From: Clostridium disporicum
Lineage (GTDB): Bacteria; Bacillota; Clostridia; Clostridiales; Clostridiaceae
Direction of reading: 5' to 3'
Assembly (NCBI RefSeq): GCF_001405015.1
Contig: NZ_CYZX01000020.1
Location: forward strand, 1 to 64,000
DNA: 64,000 nt
Each line of letters opens with the position of its first letter. The first letter of the stretch is position 1. The translations under genes were made by a program, and so were the position numbers. Positions 16,866-25,197 of the stretch are shown one piece after another. The notes under the pieces are model-generated. The model did not search any database and had not been told where the DNA came from. It saw only the letters and a program-made list of their open reading frames with translations.

Positions 16866-16874
16866 GAATAAGAT

Positions 16875-18530
16875 ATGAATGAAATAATGATGATATTACA
16901 ATTAATAATGATAGTTCTTTTTATTGTATATTTATTTAACAATAATAAGGCTAATAGGTCAAAAACTGTAGTAATAGATAAAGAGAATAAAAAAGAAATG
17001 GATAAATTATTAAAATTAAGATCAATAAAATTAACTGAACCATTAACTGAGAAAAGTAGACCAAAAGAGTTTGAGGAGATAATAGGTCAAGAAGAAGGAA
17101 TTAAAGCATTACAGGCAGCTATATGTGGACCTAATCCTCAACATGTAATAATTTATGGACCTCCTGGTGTAGGGAAGACTGCAGCTGCTAGGTTGGTTTT
17201 AGACAAAGCAAAGAAACAAGCAAATTCACCATTTAGAAGTGAAGCTAAATTTGTAGAGATAGATGCAACTACAATACGTTTTGATGAAAGAGGCATAGCA
17301 GATCCTCTTATAGGTTCTGTACATGATCCGATATATCAAGGAGCAGGATCTTTAGGTATAGCAGGGATTCCACAACCTAAACCAGGTGCGGTTACTAAAG
17401 CGCATGGAGGAATACTTTTTATTGATGAAATTGGGGAGTTACATCCAATAGAATTAAATAAACTTTTAAAAGTTTTAGAAGATAGAAAAGTATTTTTAGA
17501 CAGTGCATATTATAGTTCAGAAGATAGTAATATGCCAACCTATATCAGAGAAATTTTTGAAAATGGATTGCCTGCTGATTTTAGACTCATAGGGGCTACG
17601 ACTAGAAGTCCTGAAGAAATTATTCCAGCTATAAGATCTAGATGTGTAGAAATATTTTTTAGATCACTTCATACAGATGAAATTAAGAAAATAGCTGAAA
17701 ATTCAATTAATAAAATTGGCTTAACTGTTTCTGATAAAGGTTTAGATATAATAAGTAGATATTGCAGTAATGGAAGAGAAGTTGTAAATCTAATTCAATT
17801 ATGCTCTGGAATAGCAATAAATGATAATAGAAGTGAAATTTCAGAAGATGATATAAAATGGGTAATTGAAAATGGGCAATATTCAGAGATTCCAGATGTA
17901 AAGTTAAAAGAAAACCATAATAGAATTGGAGTTGTAAATGGGTTAGCTGTATATGGAGCAAATATAGGAATGATTATGTCTTTAGAAGCAACTGCTAAAA
18001 AAATTACAAATAGAAAAGGTGAGATAAAGATATCTGGTATTATTGAAGAAGAAGAAATTACTTCTAATAATAGAAAGATAAAAAGAAAAAGTACAGCTTA
18101 TTCTTCAGTGCATAATGTATTAACTGCATTAAATAATGTATTTAATATAAATAGTGATAGCTATGACCTTCATATTAATATACCAGGAGGTGTTCCTGTA
18201 GATGGTCCATCCGCTGGTATTACAATAGCTACAGCTATATATAGCTGTATAATGAAAGAACCAGTAGATAATATGATTGCCATGACAGGAGAGATAACAC
18301 TATTAGGTGATGTTAAGCCTATTGGTGGAGTTAGTGCTAAAATATTAGCAGCGAAAAAAGCTGGAGCGACAAAAGTTATAATTCCAGAAGAAAATTGGAG
18401 TGATAGTTTCGAAAACTATGAAGGAATAGAGATAGTACCTGTAAAAAATATAAAAGAAGTAATAGAGTTAGCTATTATATCTCAAAAGCTAAATGGAAAT
18501 ATAGATGTTTTATCAGCGAAAGCAGAATAA
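16875..18530 (+). CDS. lonB: LonB, membrane-anchored Lon-type protease
   Basis: This 551-residue protein matches Bacillus LonB in length and layout. An N-terminal hydrophobic helix (about 4-22) precedes an AAA+ ATPase (Walker A GPPGVGKT at 95-102, Walker B ILFIDEIGEL). The C-terminal Lon protease domain has the Ser-Lys dyad at Ser446 (DGPSAGIT) and Lys489 (GGVSAKIL), spaced 43 residues as in Lon. It lacks the Lon N-terminal substrate domain. In Bacillus subtilis lonB is forespore-specific. It lies between clpX and lon, the standard Firmicute order, with its own terminator. Confidence 0.93.
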   Translation: MNEIMMILQLIMIVLFIVYLFNNNKANRSKTVVIDKENKKEMDKLLKLRSIKLTEPLTEKSRPKEFEEIIGQEEGIKALQAAICGPNPQHVIIYGPPGVGKTAAARLVLDKAKKQANSPFRSEAKFVEIDATTIRFDERGIADPLIGSVHDPIYQGAGSLGIAGIPQPKPGAVTKAHGGILFIDEIGELHPIELNKLLKVLEDRKVFLDSAYYSSEDSNMPTYIREIFENGLPADFRLIGATTRSPEEIIPAIRSRCVEIFFRSLHTDEIKKIAENSINKIGLTVSDKGLDIISRYCSNGREVVNLIQLCSGIAINDNRSEISEDDIKWVIENGQYSEIPDVKLKENHNRIGVVNGLAVYGANIGMIMSLEATAKKITNRKGEIKISGIIEEEEITSNNRKIKRKSTAYSSVHNVLTALNNVFNINSDSYDLHINIPGGVPVDGPSAGITIATAIYSCIMKEPVDNMIAMTGEITLLGDVKPIGGVSAKILAAKKAGATKVIIPEENWSDSFENYEGIEIVPVKNIKEVIELAIISQKLNGNIDVLSAKAE

Positions 18531-18539
18531 ATTTTTTAG

Positions 18540-18569
18540 ACCACCCTTTGGGTGGTTTTGTATTTTTTA
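18540..18569 (+). terminator. Terminator after lonB
   Basis: A 7-bp GC-rich stem ACCACCC / GGGTGGT with a 3-nt loop, followed by TTTGTATTTTTT. Confidence 0.88.
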
Positions 18570-18583
18570 CATAAATAGAAAAG

Positions 18584-18612
18584 TTGAAAAAATATATATT
18601 TATGTGTATACT
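18584..18612 (+). promoter_or_regulatory. Promoter of lon-engB
   Basis: TTGAAA (18584-18589), a 17-bp spacer and TATACT (18607-18612) lie about 48 bases before lon. Confidence 0.7.
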
Positions 18613-18659
18613 AAATTGGTTAGATAAATTTTAACAGTAAAGAAGAATGGAGGGGGAAA

Positions 18660-20987
18660 ATGGAAAGAAGTCAAATAACTTTAGCTGTTATTCCGTTAAG
18701 AGGCATTACGATTTTTCCCAATATGATTATACATTTTGATGTTGGTAGGGAAAAATCCATAGCAGCTTTAGAAGAAGCAATGAAAGAAAATGGGGAGATT
18801 TTTTTAGTATCACAAGTAGATCCTGAGATAGAAAATCCGACTAAGGATGATGTTTACTTCATTGGAACTATATCAAAAGTTAAGCAAATATTAAAAATGC
18901 CTAAAGGTATTACAAGAGTATTAGTTGAAGGTATTGAAAGAGCTGAAATTGTTGATATATTAGATGAAGAAAAATTTATGAAAGCTAATATTGTTAAAAT
19001 AGAAAATGAATATGTTAAAGGAGACGATGCTAAGGAATCAGCATATAGAAACCTTTTAACAAAGTCATTTAATCAATATATAGAAGCGGCTGATGTTGAA
19101 GGGAATAAAGCACCATTAGCAATAACTAAAGAAGAAAGCTTAAGTAAAGTAACTGATTTAGTGGCATCTTTTATTGAACTTGAAGATGATAAAAAGCAAG
19201 AAATTCTTGAAACACTTGATGTTTACGAAAGAATTGAAAAGTTAATTCTTTATATTACAGAAGAAATAGAAATTATTAATATTGAAAAAGAAATAGGGAA
19301 TAAGGTTAAGGATAAAGTTGACAAGGCTAATAAGGAGTACTTCTTACGAGAACAGGTTAAAGTAATTCAAGAAGAACTTGGTGAAGATGAAGAGAAAAAT
19401 GAAATAGAAAACTATAAAGAAAAAATAGCCAAGTTAAAAATGCCTAAGGATGTAAAAGAAAAGGTTGAATATGAACTTTCTAGATTAAAAACATCTAATT
19501 CTGGAGATGGTAATAATATAAGAACTTATCTAGATTGGATTATAGCCCTTCCTTGGAATAAGAGTACAAGGGATACTTTTAATATAGAAAAGGCAGAAGA
19601 AGTGTTAAATGCAGAACATTATGGTTTAGATGAAGTAAAAGAGAGAATATTAGAATATCTTGCTATAAAACAATATACAAAAAGTATAAAAGGACCTATT
19701 TTATGTTTAGTTGGTCCACCAGGAGTTGGGAAAAGCTCTATAGCAAAATCAGTAGCAAATGCAGTAAATCGTAAATTTGCAAGAATTTCTCTTGGAGGAG
19801 TCAAAGACGAAGCAGAAGTTAGAGGGCATAGAAGAACTTATATTGGAGCAATTCCAGGTAGAATTGTATATGCTTTAAAAGAAGCTGGATCTAATAATCC
19901 ATTAATTTTACTAGATGAGATAGATAAGTTAAGTTCAGATCATAAAGGAAGCCCTGCAGATGCTTTGTTAGAAGTATTAGATCCTAATCAAAATATGAAC
20001 TTTAGAGATAGCTTTATGGAAGTAGATATTGATTTATCTAATGTATTGTTTATTACTACAGCGAACTCTTTAGACACTATACCTAGACCATTATTAGATA
20101 GAATGGAAATTATAGAGATATCAGGCTATACTTATGAAGAAAAGTTTAATATAGCTAAAAATCATCTTATACCTAAGACTTTAAAAGAGCATAACTTAGA
20201 CAAAGATACCATCAAAATTTCTGATAATGTAATAAAAGAAATAGTAAATAGTTATACTATGGAGTCTGGAGTTAGAACACTTGAAAGACAAATAAATAAA
20301 ATTGTTCGTAAAGCTATAACTGATCTTATAAAGAACAATAATAAGAGTATTACTATATCAGCTAATAAAGTTGAAAAGTATCTAGGTCCTAAAATATTTG
20401 AATATGAAAAAATAGATAGAGAAGATAAGGTTGGAGTTGTAACAGGTTTAGCATGGACAGCTTATGGTGGAGATACTTTACCGGTGGAAGTTAGTGTTAT
20501 GAAAGGATCTGGTAAATTAGATCTTACAGGACAATTAGGTGATGTTATGAAAGAATCTGCAAAAGCATCATATAGTTATGTAAGAGCTAATGCAAAGAAA
20601 TATGGAATACCAGAAGACTTTTATAAGGAAAATGATATTCATATACACGTTCCAGAAGGTGCAGTACCAAAAGATGGTCCTTCAGCTGGCGTTACTATGA
20701 CTACAGCACTTGTTTCAGCTTTATCAAATAAAAAGGTTAAGAGCAATGTTGCTATGACTGGGGAGATAACATTAACTGGAAGAGTACTAGCTATTGGGGG
20801 AGTTAAGGAAAAATGCTTAGCTGCTCATAGAATAGGAATAGATACTATAATATTACCAAAAGAAAATGAAAAACATGTAGATAAAATACCTAAATCAGTT
20901 AAATCTAAATTAAACTTAGTTTTTGCTGATAGAATTGATAAGGTATTAGAGAATGCATTAATTGGAGTTGAAAATAATGATAATTAA
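18660..20987 (+). CDS. lon: ATP-dependent protease Lon
   Basis: This 775-residue cytosolic LonA has an N-terminal substrate-binding domain (about 1-200), a helical linker, an AAA+ domain (Walker A GPPGVGKS near 355) and a C-terminal protease domain with the Ser-Lys dyad Ser675 (KDGPSAGVT) and Lys718 (GGVKEKCLAA). It degrades damaged and regulatory proteins. The start is ATG after GGAGGGGG. The stop codon overlaps the start of engB by 11 bases, so the two are translationally coupled. It has its own promoter, separate from lonB. Confidence 0.98.
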   Translation: MERSQITLAVIPLRGITIFPNMIIHFDVGREKSIAALEEAMKENGEIFLVSQVDPEIENPTKDDVYFIGTISKVKQILKMPKGITRVLVEGIERAEIVDILDEEKFMKANIVKIENEYVKGDDAKESAYRNLLTKSFNQYIEAADVEGNKAPLAITKEESLSKVTDLVASFIELEDDKKQEILETLDVYERIEKLILYITEEIEIINIEKEIGNKVKDKVDKANKEYFLREQVKVIQEELGEDEEKNEIENYKEKIAKLKMPKDVKEKVEYELSRLKTSNSGDGNNIRTYLDWIIALPWNKSTRDTFNIEKAEEVLNAEHYGLDEVKERILEYLAIKQYTKSIKGPILCLVGPPGVGKSSIAKSVANAVNRKFARISLGGVKDEAEVRGHRRTYIGAIPGRIVYALKEAGSNNPLILLDEIDKLSSDHKGSPADALLEVLDPNQNMNFRDSFMEVDIDLSNVLFITTANSLDTIPRPLLDRMEIIEISGYTYEEKFNIAKNHLIPKTLKEHNLDKDTIKISDNVIKEIVNSYTMESGVRTLERQINKIVRKAITDLIKNNNKSITISANKVEKYLGPKIFEYEKIDREDKVGVVTGLAWTAYGGDTLPVEVSVMKGSGKLDLTGQLGDVMKESAKASYSYVRANAKKYGIPEDFYKENDIHIHVPEGAVPKDGPSAGVTMTTALVSALSNKKVKSNVAMTGEITLTGRVLAIGGVKEKCLAAHRIGIDTIILPKENEKHVDKIPKSVKSKLNLVFADRIDKVLENALIGVENNDN

Positions 20988-21567
20988 AACATCAGAATTT
21001 ATTACATCAGCAGTGAAAAGAAATCAATACCCTGTAGATGTAAGACCAGAAGTTGCCTTTGTTGGAAGATCAAACGTAGGTAAAAGTTCTATAATAAATG
21101 CCTTAACTAATAGAAGAAAGCTAGCTAAGGTTTCTCAAACGCCTGGTAAAACTAGACTTATAAATTTCTTTTTAATAAATGATGAAATGTATTTAGTTGA
21201 TTTACCTGGATATGGATATGCGAAAGTATCTAAAAAGGAAAAAGAGAGTTGGGGAAAAACAATTGAAACTTATCTAATGGAAAGAGAACAATTGAAAAAA
21301 GTAGTTTTATTAGTTGACTCTAGGCATAAACCTACTGCAGACGATATTCTTATGCATGAATGGATAAAACATTTTGGATATAAGGTTATAGTAATTGCAA
21401 CAAAAAGTGATAAACTATCTAATAATGAAATTGGGAAAAGTAAGAAATTAATTAAAGAAACGCTGAAGCTAGGACCTGAAGACGAGTTCTATTTATTCTC
21501 ATCAGTAAAGAAAAATGGGAAAGAAGAGTTAATAGATAATATCTTTGGAGATTTAGTAGAAGAATAA
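20977..21567 (+). CDS. engB: Ribosome-assembly GTPase EngB/YsxC
   Basis: This 196-residue TrmE-Era-EngA-type GTPase has G1 GRSNVGKSS, the SQTPGKTR switch, G3 DLPGYGYAKVS and G4 TKSDKLS. EngB acts in late 50S subunit assembly and is essential in many Firmicutes. The ATG at 20977 is chosen over a TTG five codons upstream because GGAGTTG lies at proper distance. The gene overlaps the end of lon by 11 bases and is followed by a strong terminator. The lon-engB pairing is conserved. Confidence 0.95.
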   Translation: MIIKTSEFITSAVKRNQYPVDVRPEVAFVGRSNVGKSSIINALTNRRKLAKVSQTPGKTRLINFFLINDEMYLVDLPGYGYAKVSKKEKESWGKTIETYLMEREQLKKVVLLVDSRHKPTADDILMHEWIKHFGYKVIVIATKSDKLSNNEIGKSKKLIKETLKLGPEDEFYLFSSVKKNGKEELIDNIFGDLVEE

Positions 21568-21569
21568 AT

Positions 21570-21599
21570 AAAAAAACTGCCAAAAAGGCAGTTTTTTTT
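21570..21599 (+). terminator. Terminator after engB
   Basis: AAAAAACTGCC and GGCAGTTTTTT flank a 5-nt loop, followed by more T. It begins just after the stop codon. Confidence 0.92.
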
Positions 21600-21703
21600 G
21601 TTATAAAATTTTTTATCAAAAATAAAACTAGTGTCAAATTATAAAAATTAGAATAGTATATAGTATAAAAATAAAAAAACAAAATCCTTAGGAGGAAGTA
21701 AGT

Positions 21704-22075
21704 ATGCAAATGAATGACATTATTGATGGATTAAATTCTTGTGATTGTCCAACAGGCTTACAAGGTACAAATTTCAATAGCGTATCAGGTTGTGGTTTTG
21801 GAAGCTGGATATGGATATTGTTAATTTTATTCTACACTAATCAAGGAGCTAATTATGGTGGCGGAGGATGCTGCTGTAAGCCACGTAAAAATGATTGCTG
21901 TTGCTGTGGAAATAGTGGATACAATAACGCTGGATATGGTAGCGGATGTGGAGGATATTTATTCTTATTAGTTATCTTATTCTTATGTGGCGGTTGTGGT
22001 AATAACTTTGGAGGATGTAATACTTTTGGAAGTGGATTCGATCAAGGCTTTGATGCTTTGGGCGGATGCTGCTAG
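21704..22075 (+). CDS. Cys/Gly-rich membrane protein A, function unknown
   Basis: This 123-residue protein has 16 Cys and many Gly. Two short hydrophobic segments (about 33-45, SWIWILLILFYT, and 83-97, YLFLLVILFLCGG) are separated by a Cys cluster (GGGGCCCKP, NDCCCCGN). The tail also ends in Cys-Cys. The start is ATG after TTAGGAGGAAG. It shares LNSC, NNAGYG and LFLCGGC with the next gene, so the two are paralogues. The composition recalls spore-coat or exosporium Cys-rich proteins and the YjcZ type, but no known family is certain. It heads a three-gene run. Confidence 0.75.
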   Translation: MQMNDIIDGLNSCDCPTGLQGTNFNSVSGCGFGSWIWILLILFYTNQGANYGGGGCCCKPRKNDCCCCGNSGYNNAGYGSGCGGYLFLLVILFLCGGCGNNFGGCNTFGSGFDQGFDALGGCC

Positions 22076-22099
22076 GTTATAGGAAGGAGGAGAGTATAA

Positions 22100-22390
22100 A
22101 TGTCAAAGAAAAAAAATAGATGTTGTTGTGAAGAAGTATGCTGTTGCCCAAGTAATAATGCTGGTTATGGCGGAAATGGATGCTGTGGAAGTCAATTTGC
22201 AGGATTAAACAGCTGTGTTTCTCCAATTATATTCCTATTGATAGCATGTGGATCAGGTCTTTTAAGAAACAATAGATCTTTCTTGATAATACTATTATTC
22301 TTACTATGCGGAGGCTGTTTCGGTAATTTATTTGGAACAAATAATGCCGGTGGAAACGGATGTTGCTGCGAAAGCGATTGTTGCTGCTAG
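22100..22390 (+). CDS. Cys-rich membrane protein B, function unknown
   Basis: This 96-residue protein has 18 Cys (about one residue in five), with clusters at the N-terminus (RCCCEEVCCCPS), middle (NGCCGS) and C-terminus (GCCCESDCCC). Between them are two hydrophobic stretches (about 39-53 and 59-72). It begins 24 bases after protein A, with SD AGGAAGGAGG. Shared motifs NNAGYG and LCGGC show common origin with A. Dense Cys at both ends suggests disulfide cross-linking or metal binding at a membrane or coat surface (inference). Confidence 0.75.
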   Translation: MSKKKNRCCCEEVCCCPSNNAGYGGNGCCGSQFAGLNSCVSPIIFLLIACGSGLLRNNRSFLIILLFLLCGGCFGNLFGTNNAGGNGCCCESDCCC

Positions 22391-22400
22391 TATAGAGGAT

Positions 22401-22421
22401 GGAGGGCCTTATGGGCCCTCC
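22401..22421 (+). other. GC-rich hairpin between protein B and the Asn/Gln-rich gene
   Basis: GGAGGGCC and GGCCCTCC form an 8-bp GC stem with a 5-nt loop, notable in this AT-rich DNA. It is followed by A7 rather than T, so it is a poor terminator and may instead be a processing or stability element. Confidence 0.5.
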
Positions 22422-22499
22422 AAAAAAATATCTAAAATTATAACATAAATAATTAAAATACATATAATGAAAGTAAAGAAATCTCTAGGAGGAGGGCTT

Positions 22500-22982
22500 A
22501 TGTCTAAAAAAAGACATAGAAAGAGGCAAGAAGTAAGTAGCACAAATAATAGTAATAACAATAATAATAGGCAACAGCAGATGAATTATAATAATCCTTT
22601 TGGAATTAATCCAAATCAATTACTAAGTATGTTTGGTAATATAGATATGAATCAAATAAATAGCATGTTACAATCTATGGGAGCAGATGGGTTTGATTTC
22701 AATAATTTTAATTTAGGATCTTTACAAAATTTAATGAATGGTATGGGAAGAAGCCCAGCACAACAACAAGGTCAACAAAATAGTAAACAAAGTCAGACAA
22801 ATGCGCAAAGCAATAATAGAGTTGATAACCAGAATCAAAGCTTTGATGATTTAAAAGATTTAGAGTATGAAGATGATAACATACAATTACTAAATTCCTT
22901 TAGAAATATAGTAGGGGAAGAGAAAAAAGAGTTTATAGATAAAATTATAAAACTATATAATGATGGTGCATTTGAAGATTAA
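22500..22982 (+). CDS. Asn/Gln-rich low-complexity protein
   Basis: This 160-residue protein starts at the ATG after AGGAGGAGGG; an upstream in-frame ATG lacks a ribosome site. The N-terminus is basic (MSKKRHRKRQ), like MSKKKNR of protein B. The middle (about 15-115) is dominated by Asn, Gln, Met and Phe (NNPFGINPNQLLSMFGNID). The C-terminal 45 residues are charged and probably helical (FDDLKDLEYEDDNIQLLNSF). No family is recognised. Position after two Cys-rich proteins suggests a structural, possibly spore-surface, role (inference). Confidence 0.7.
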   Translation: MSKKRHRKRQEVSSTNNSNNNNNRQQQMNYNNPFGINPNQLLSMFGNIDMNQINSMLQSMGADGFDFNNFNLGSLQNLMNGMGRSPAQQQGQQNSKQSQTNAQSNNRVDNQNQSFDDLKDLEYEDDNIQLLNSFRNIVGEEKKEFIDKIIKLYNDGAFED

Positions 22983-23029
22983 TTTATTTAAAATGTATAA
23001 AAGCAGGGAATAGGGTTAATAATATAATT

Positions 23030-23133
23030 GTACCGGAGAAGTATTCTCCTATAGCAAATGAAGATTACATCTTCATTAAAGCTAAACCCCCCCATCCCCC
23101 TTTTAGGCCGCGTTGAGCGGCCTTTTAATTTTC
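23030..23133 (+). ncRNA. Candidate C-rich small RNA or 3'-UTR RNA
   Basis: Downstream of the Asn/Gln-rich gene lies a compact structured unit. It has a 6-bp hairpin (GGAGAA gta TTCTCC, 23035-23049) and a 9-bp hairpin (AATGAAGAT tac ATCTTCATT, 23057-23077). An unpaired C-rich run follows at 23087-23100 (seven C, A-T, five C), then a GC-rich terminator. C-runs followed by a terminator are typical of small RNAs that block ribosome sites. A TATAAT at 23023-23028 could start it, but no good -35 is seen, so it may be cut from the upstream mRNA. There is no ORF. Confidence 0.45.
23105..23133 (+). terminator. Terminator of the C-rich RNA
   Basis: AGGCCGC and GCGGCCT form a 7-bp stem with loop GTTGA, followed by TTTAATTTTC. 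On the minus strand there is no T tract, so it serves the plus strand only. Confidence 0.85.
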
Positions 23134-24057
23134 TTTCTTTATACTAGATATCTTATATTCTCCGTATTGATTAATATCTGTTTTTACATTAAAAATAATT
23201 TCTTCTTTAGGTTTCGTAGAATCAGAAGAATTGACTTTTTCGAAAGATAGTCGCCAAATAATAGAGGAAGGGAGAGCGTTTTTATCCCAATTTATATCAT
23301 AGAAATACCCATTTTGGAATGAATACCTATAATTTTCTTTGCTTAGATTCCAAAGAATTCCTAGTTCATCAGAGTTTATATATTCGGTGAAAATTCCAGG
23401 AGCATCTTCAATTTCATAATCTAGTTGAATCAAATCAATGAATTTTTGTATAACTCCTAATCCAGGAATTTGAAGTTTTGAAAATGTTATATCTTTAATT
23501 GTTTTACCATTAAAAATAAAAGATTCTGTTGACTCATCTCCTTTTTCTGAAAGTGCATATAAAATTTTAGGTGTTCTAGAATTTTCAGAGTCTACAATTC
23601 CAAAAATATTTTTTGAACAAGAGAAAACTTCTTTAAACTCATCATCGCACCATTGATAAATATAAGTTATAGGTTTTTGATTTTTAAAGCCAGTTAAAAT
23701 TATTTCTGGAATACCATCTCTAGATAGGTCTAAGGATGTAATTTTTATAGATACAGAATCATATAAATCGATTAAAGCATCTCCATATAAGTCATTTTTT
23801 AGCACATATTCATTTTTAGAGGTTTTTACTTTTATAATATAATGTGAATTTTTTTTATCAACTACTATACTATCTAAAATTCCATCACCGTTATAGTCCT
23901 TATCATTTGAATTATGTATAGTTGATGAGATAAAAGATTCGAGAGAATCATTTTTAAAGAAAATTGAAAAAAATATAATTAAGAAGAGTGCTAAAAGAAT
24001 AATTATAAAAAGCCATCTAAAGATTTTCTTTTTTTCTAATACAATAAACTTTACCAT
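23125..24057 (-). CDS. Membrane-anchored protein with a VCBS-like calcium motif
   Basis: This 310-residue protein starts at ATG after GAGGTGAT. One transmembrane helix (about 14-33, WLFIIILLALFLIIFF) follows a basic N-terminus. Residues about 52-75 read DKDYNGDGILDSIVVD, the D-x-N-x-D-G pattern of FG-GAP/VCBS calcium loops. LDLSRDGIPEIILTG is a second, degenerate copy. The rest is a beta-rich outside domain. I recognise no enzyme. Its stop lies inside the tail of the opposite-strand terminator. Only the topology and the repeat are supported. Confidence 0.75.
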   Translation of the reverse strand: MVKFIVLEKKKIFRWLFIIILLALFLIIFFSIFFKNDSLESFISSTIHNSNDKDYNGDGILDSIVVDKKNSHYIIKVKTSKNEYVLKNDLYGDALIDLYDSVSIKITSLDLSRDGIPEIILTGFKNQKPITYIYQWCDDEFKEVFSCSKNIFGIVDSENSRTPKILYALSEKGDESTESFIFNGKTIKDITFSKLQIPGLGVIQKFIDLIQLDYEIEDAPGIFTEYINSDELGILWNLSKENYRYSFQNGYFYDINWDKNALPSSIIWRLSFEKVNSSDSTKPKEEIIFNVKTDINQYGEYKISSIKKEN

Positions 24058-24114
24058 AATATCACCTCAATAAATTATATGAGAGGATATAAATATAAAT
24101 TCATAATAAAAAAA

Positions 24115-24140
24115 CAGTAAGTATTAAATAATACTTACTG
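24115..24140 (-). terminator. Terminator of the fur-type gene
   Basis: CAGTAAGTATT and AATACTTACTG form an 11-bp stem with a 4-nt loop, with a T7 tract on the minus strand. The stem contains the stop codon of the gene. Confidence 0.85.
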
Positions 24141-24542
24141 ACAACTTTCACAAACACCGTAAAAGAAAAGTTTATTCCATTTTATTTCGTACTTAGAATT
24201 TTCGGCTGCTATCTGATTTAAATTTGGGAATGAATCAATTTCTAAATCATCAACTCTACTACATTTTAAGCATTGAATATGGGCATGATCATTTACTGTA
24301 GCATCGTATCTAAAATTACCTTCACCTACATTAATTTCTTGTACTAAACCAACTTCAACTAAAGTTTTAAGTGCCTTATAAACTGTAGCTAAGCTCATTG
24401 TAGGATATATAGGTTGAAGAGCTTTGTAAATCGCTTCTGCAGAAGGATGATCCTTAGTTCCCATTAAGTATTGATATACAGCAAGTCTTTGAGGTGTAAG
24501 TTTAAGCTTCTTTTCTTTAAATATAGAAGTAATATTATCCAT
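24135..24542 (-). CDS. Fur-family metalloregulator (Fur/PerR type)
   Basis: This 135-residue protein has the Fur layout: an N-terminal winged helix (LKLTPQRLAVYQYL, MSLATVYKALKTL) and a C-terminal metal domain. Two CxxC pairs (CLKC and CESC) hold the structural zinc, and NDHAHIQC carries the conserved regulatory ligands. The length and HPSAEAIYKAL segment are closer to PerR than to ferric Fur, but the sub-type cannot be fixed by eye. It is cytosolic and probably senses peroxide or iron. The start is ATG after AAAGGTGG. It is transcribed alone from a strong promoter. Confidence 0.9.
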   Translation of the reverse strand: MDNITSIFKEKKLKLTPQRLAVYQYLMGTKDHPSAEAIYKALQPIYPTMSLATVYKALKTLVEVGLVQEINVGEGNFRYDATVNDHAHIQCLKCSRVDDLEIDSFPNLNQIAAENSKYEIKWNKLFFYGVCESCQ

Positions 24543-24577
24543 GTATATACTTCCACCTTTCTATTTTATTTAATTAT

Positions 24578-24607
24578 ATTATATGTTGGGAAATAGATAT
24601 TTGTCAA
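24578..24607 (-). promoter_or_regulatory. Promoter of the fur-type gene
   Basis: On the minus strand a perfect TTGACA (24607-24602) and a perfect TATAAT (24583-24578) are separated by 18 bp. A 12-base palindrome ATTAATATTAAT lies immediately upstream and might be an operator, but it does not match the PerR box well. Confidence 0.7.
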
Positions 24608-24743
24608 TAATTAATATTAATAGAGAGTAGTTTATAGAGTAGAAAATAATTAAATAATATTTTAAAAATTATTAATTATACGAATATGTTTAAGTAAAAA
24701 TAATATTTATTATTATATAGATATATTTATAGGAGGAAGTATT

Positions 24744-25076
24744 ATGTCAAAGTATAAGGTCGGAGATGAATTAATAATAGTAAATGATCCAAATGAAGAA
24801 AGACAAAAACTTAAAAATATGACTAAGCTTGTTGTAGATGGTGAATATGCAGAAATATCTTGGGGATTAAGAATAGTAAGTGTAGATTATGATAAACCGT
24901 ATGTTACATTAACTTATAGGAATATAGATGGAAAATTAAATAAAGTTTTTGCTGAATGCTTAGATGCAGATAATTTTGATGCTGAAATGGTATTAGAAAA
25001 GGCATTATTAAAGGCTTTTCAAAATGAAATTATAAATATATCAGTATCAAAAAATACATTTAGAGTTAATAAGTAA
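24744..25076 (+). CDS. Conserved-looking hypothetical protein
   Basis: This 110-residue soluble protein starts at ATG after ATAGGAGGAAG. The first 65 residues look like a small beta barrel (KYKVGDELIIVND, then YVTLTYRNIDGKLNKVFAE). A helical C-terminus follows (FDAEMVLEKALLKAFQNE). There are no catalytic motifs, a single Cys and no signal peptide. It lies between the fur-type gene (divergent) and a small Cys protein in the same direction. I do not recognise a family. Confidence 0.7.
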   Translation: MSKYKVGDELIIVNDPNEERQKLKNMTKLVVDGEYAEISWGLRIVSVDYDKPYVTLTYRNIDGKLNKVFAECLDADNFDAEMVLEKALLKAFQNEIINISVSKNTFRVNK

Positions 25077-25197
25077 TTATTAATAAATTGTAAAATGTTA
25101 AAAATTTTATATTTTTGCTAAAAAATGCTTTATTTTTGTTAAAAAATAGATTATAATGGCCTTGTGATTTCGATTACAATTATTGGGGGTGGGGTTT

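Noticed and set aside
24606..24690. AT-rich palindromes near the fur-type gene considered as a PerR or Fur box
   Set aside because: ATTAATATTAAT and the AATAAT/ATTATT pairs do not match the TTATAATNATTATAA or Fur consensus closely enough in such AT-rich sequence.
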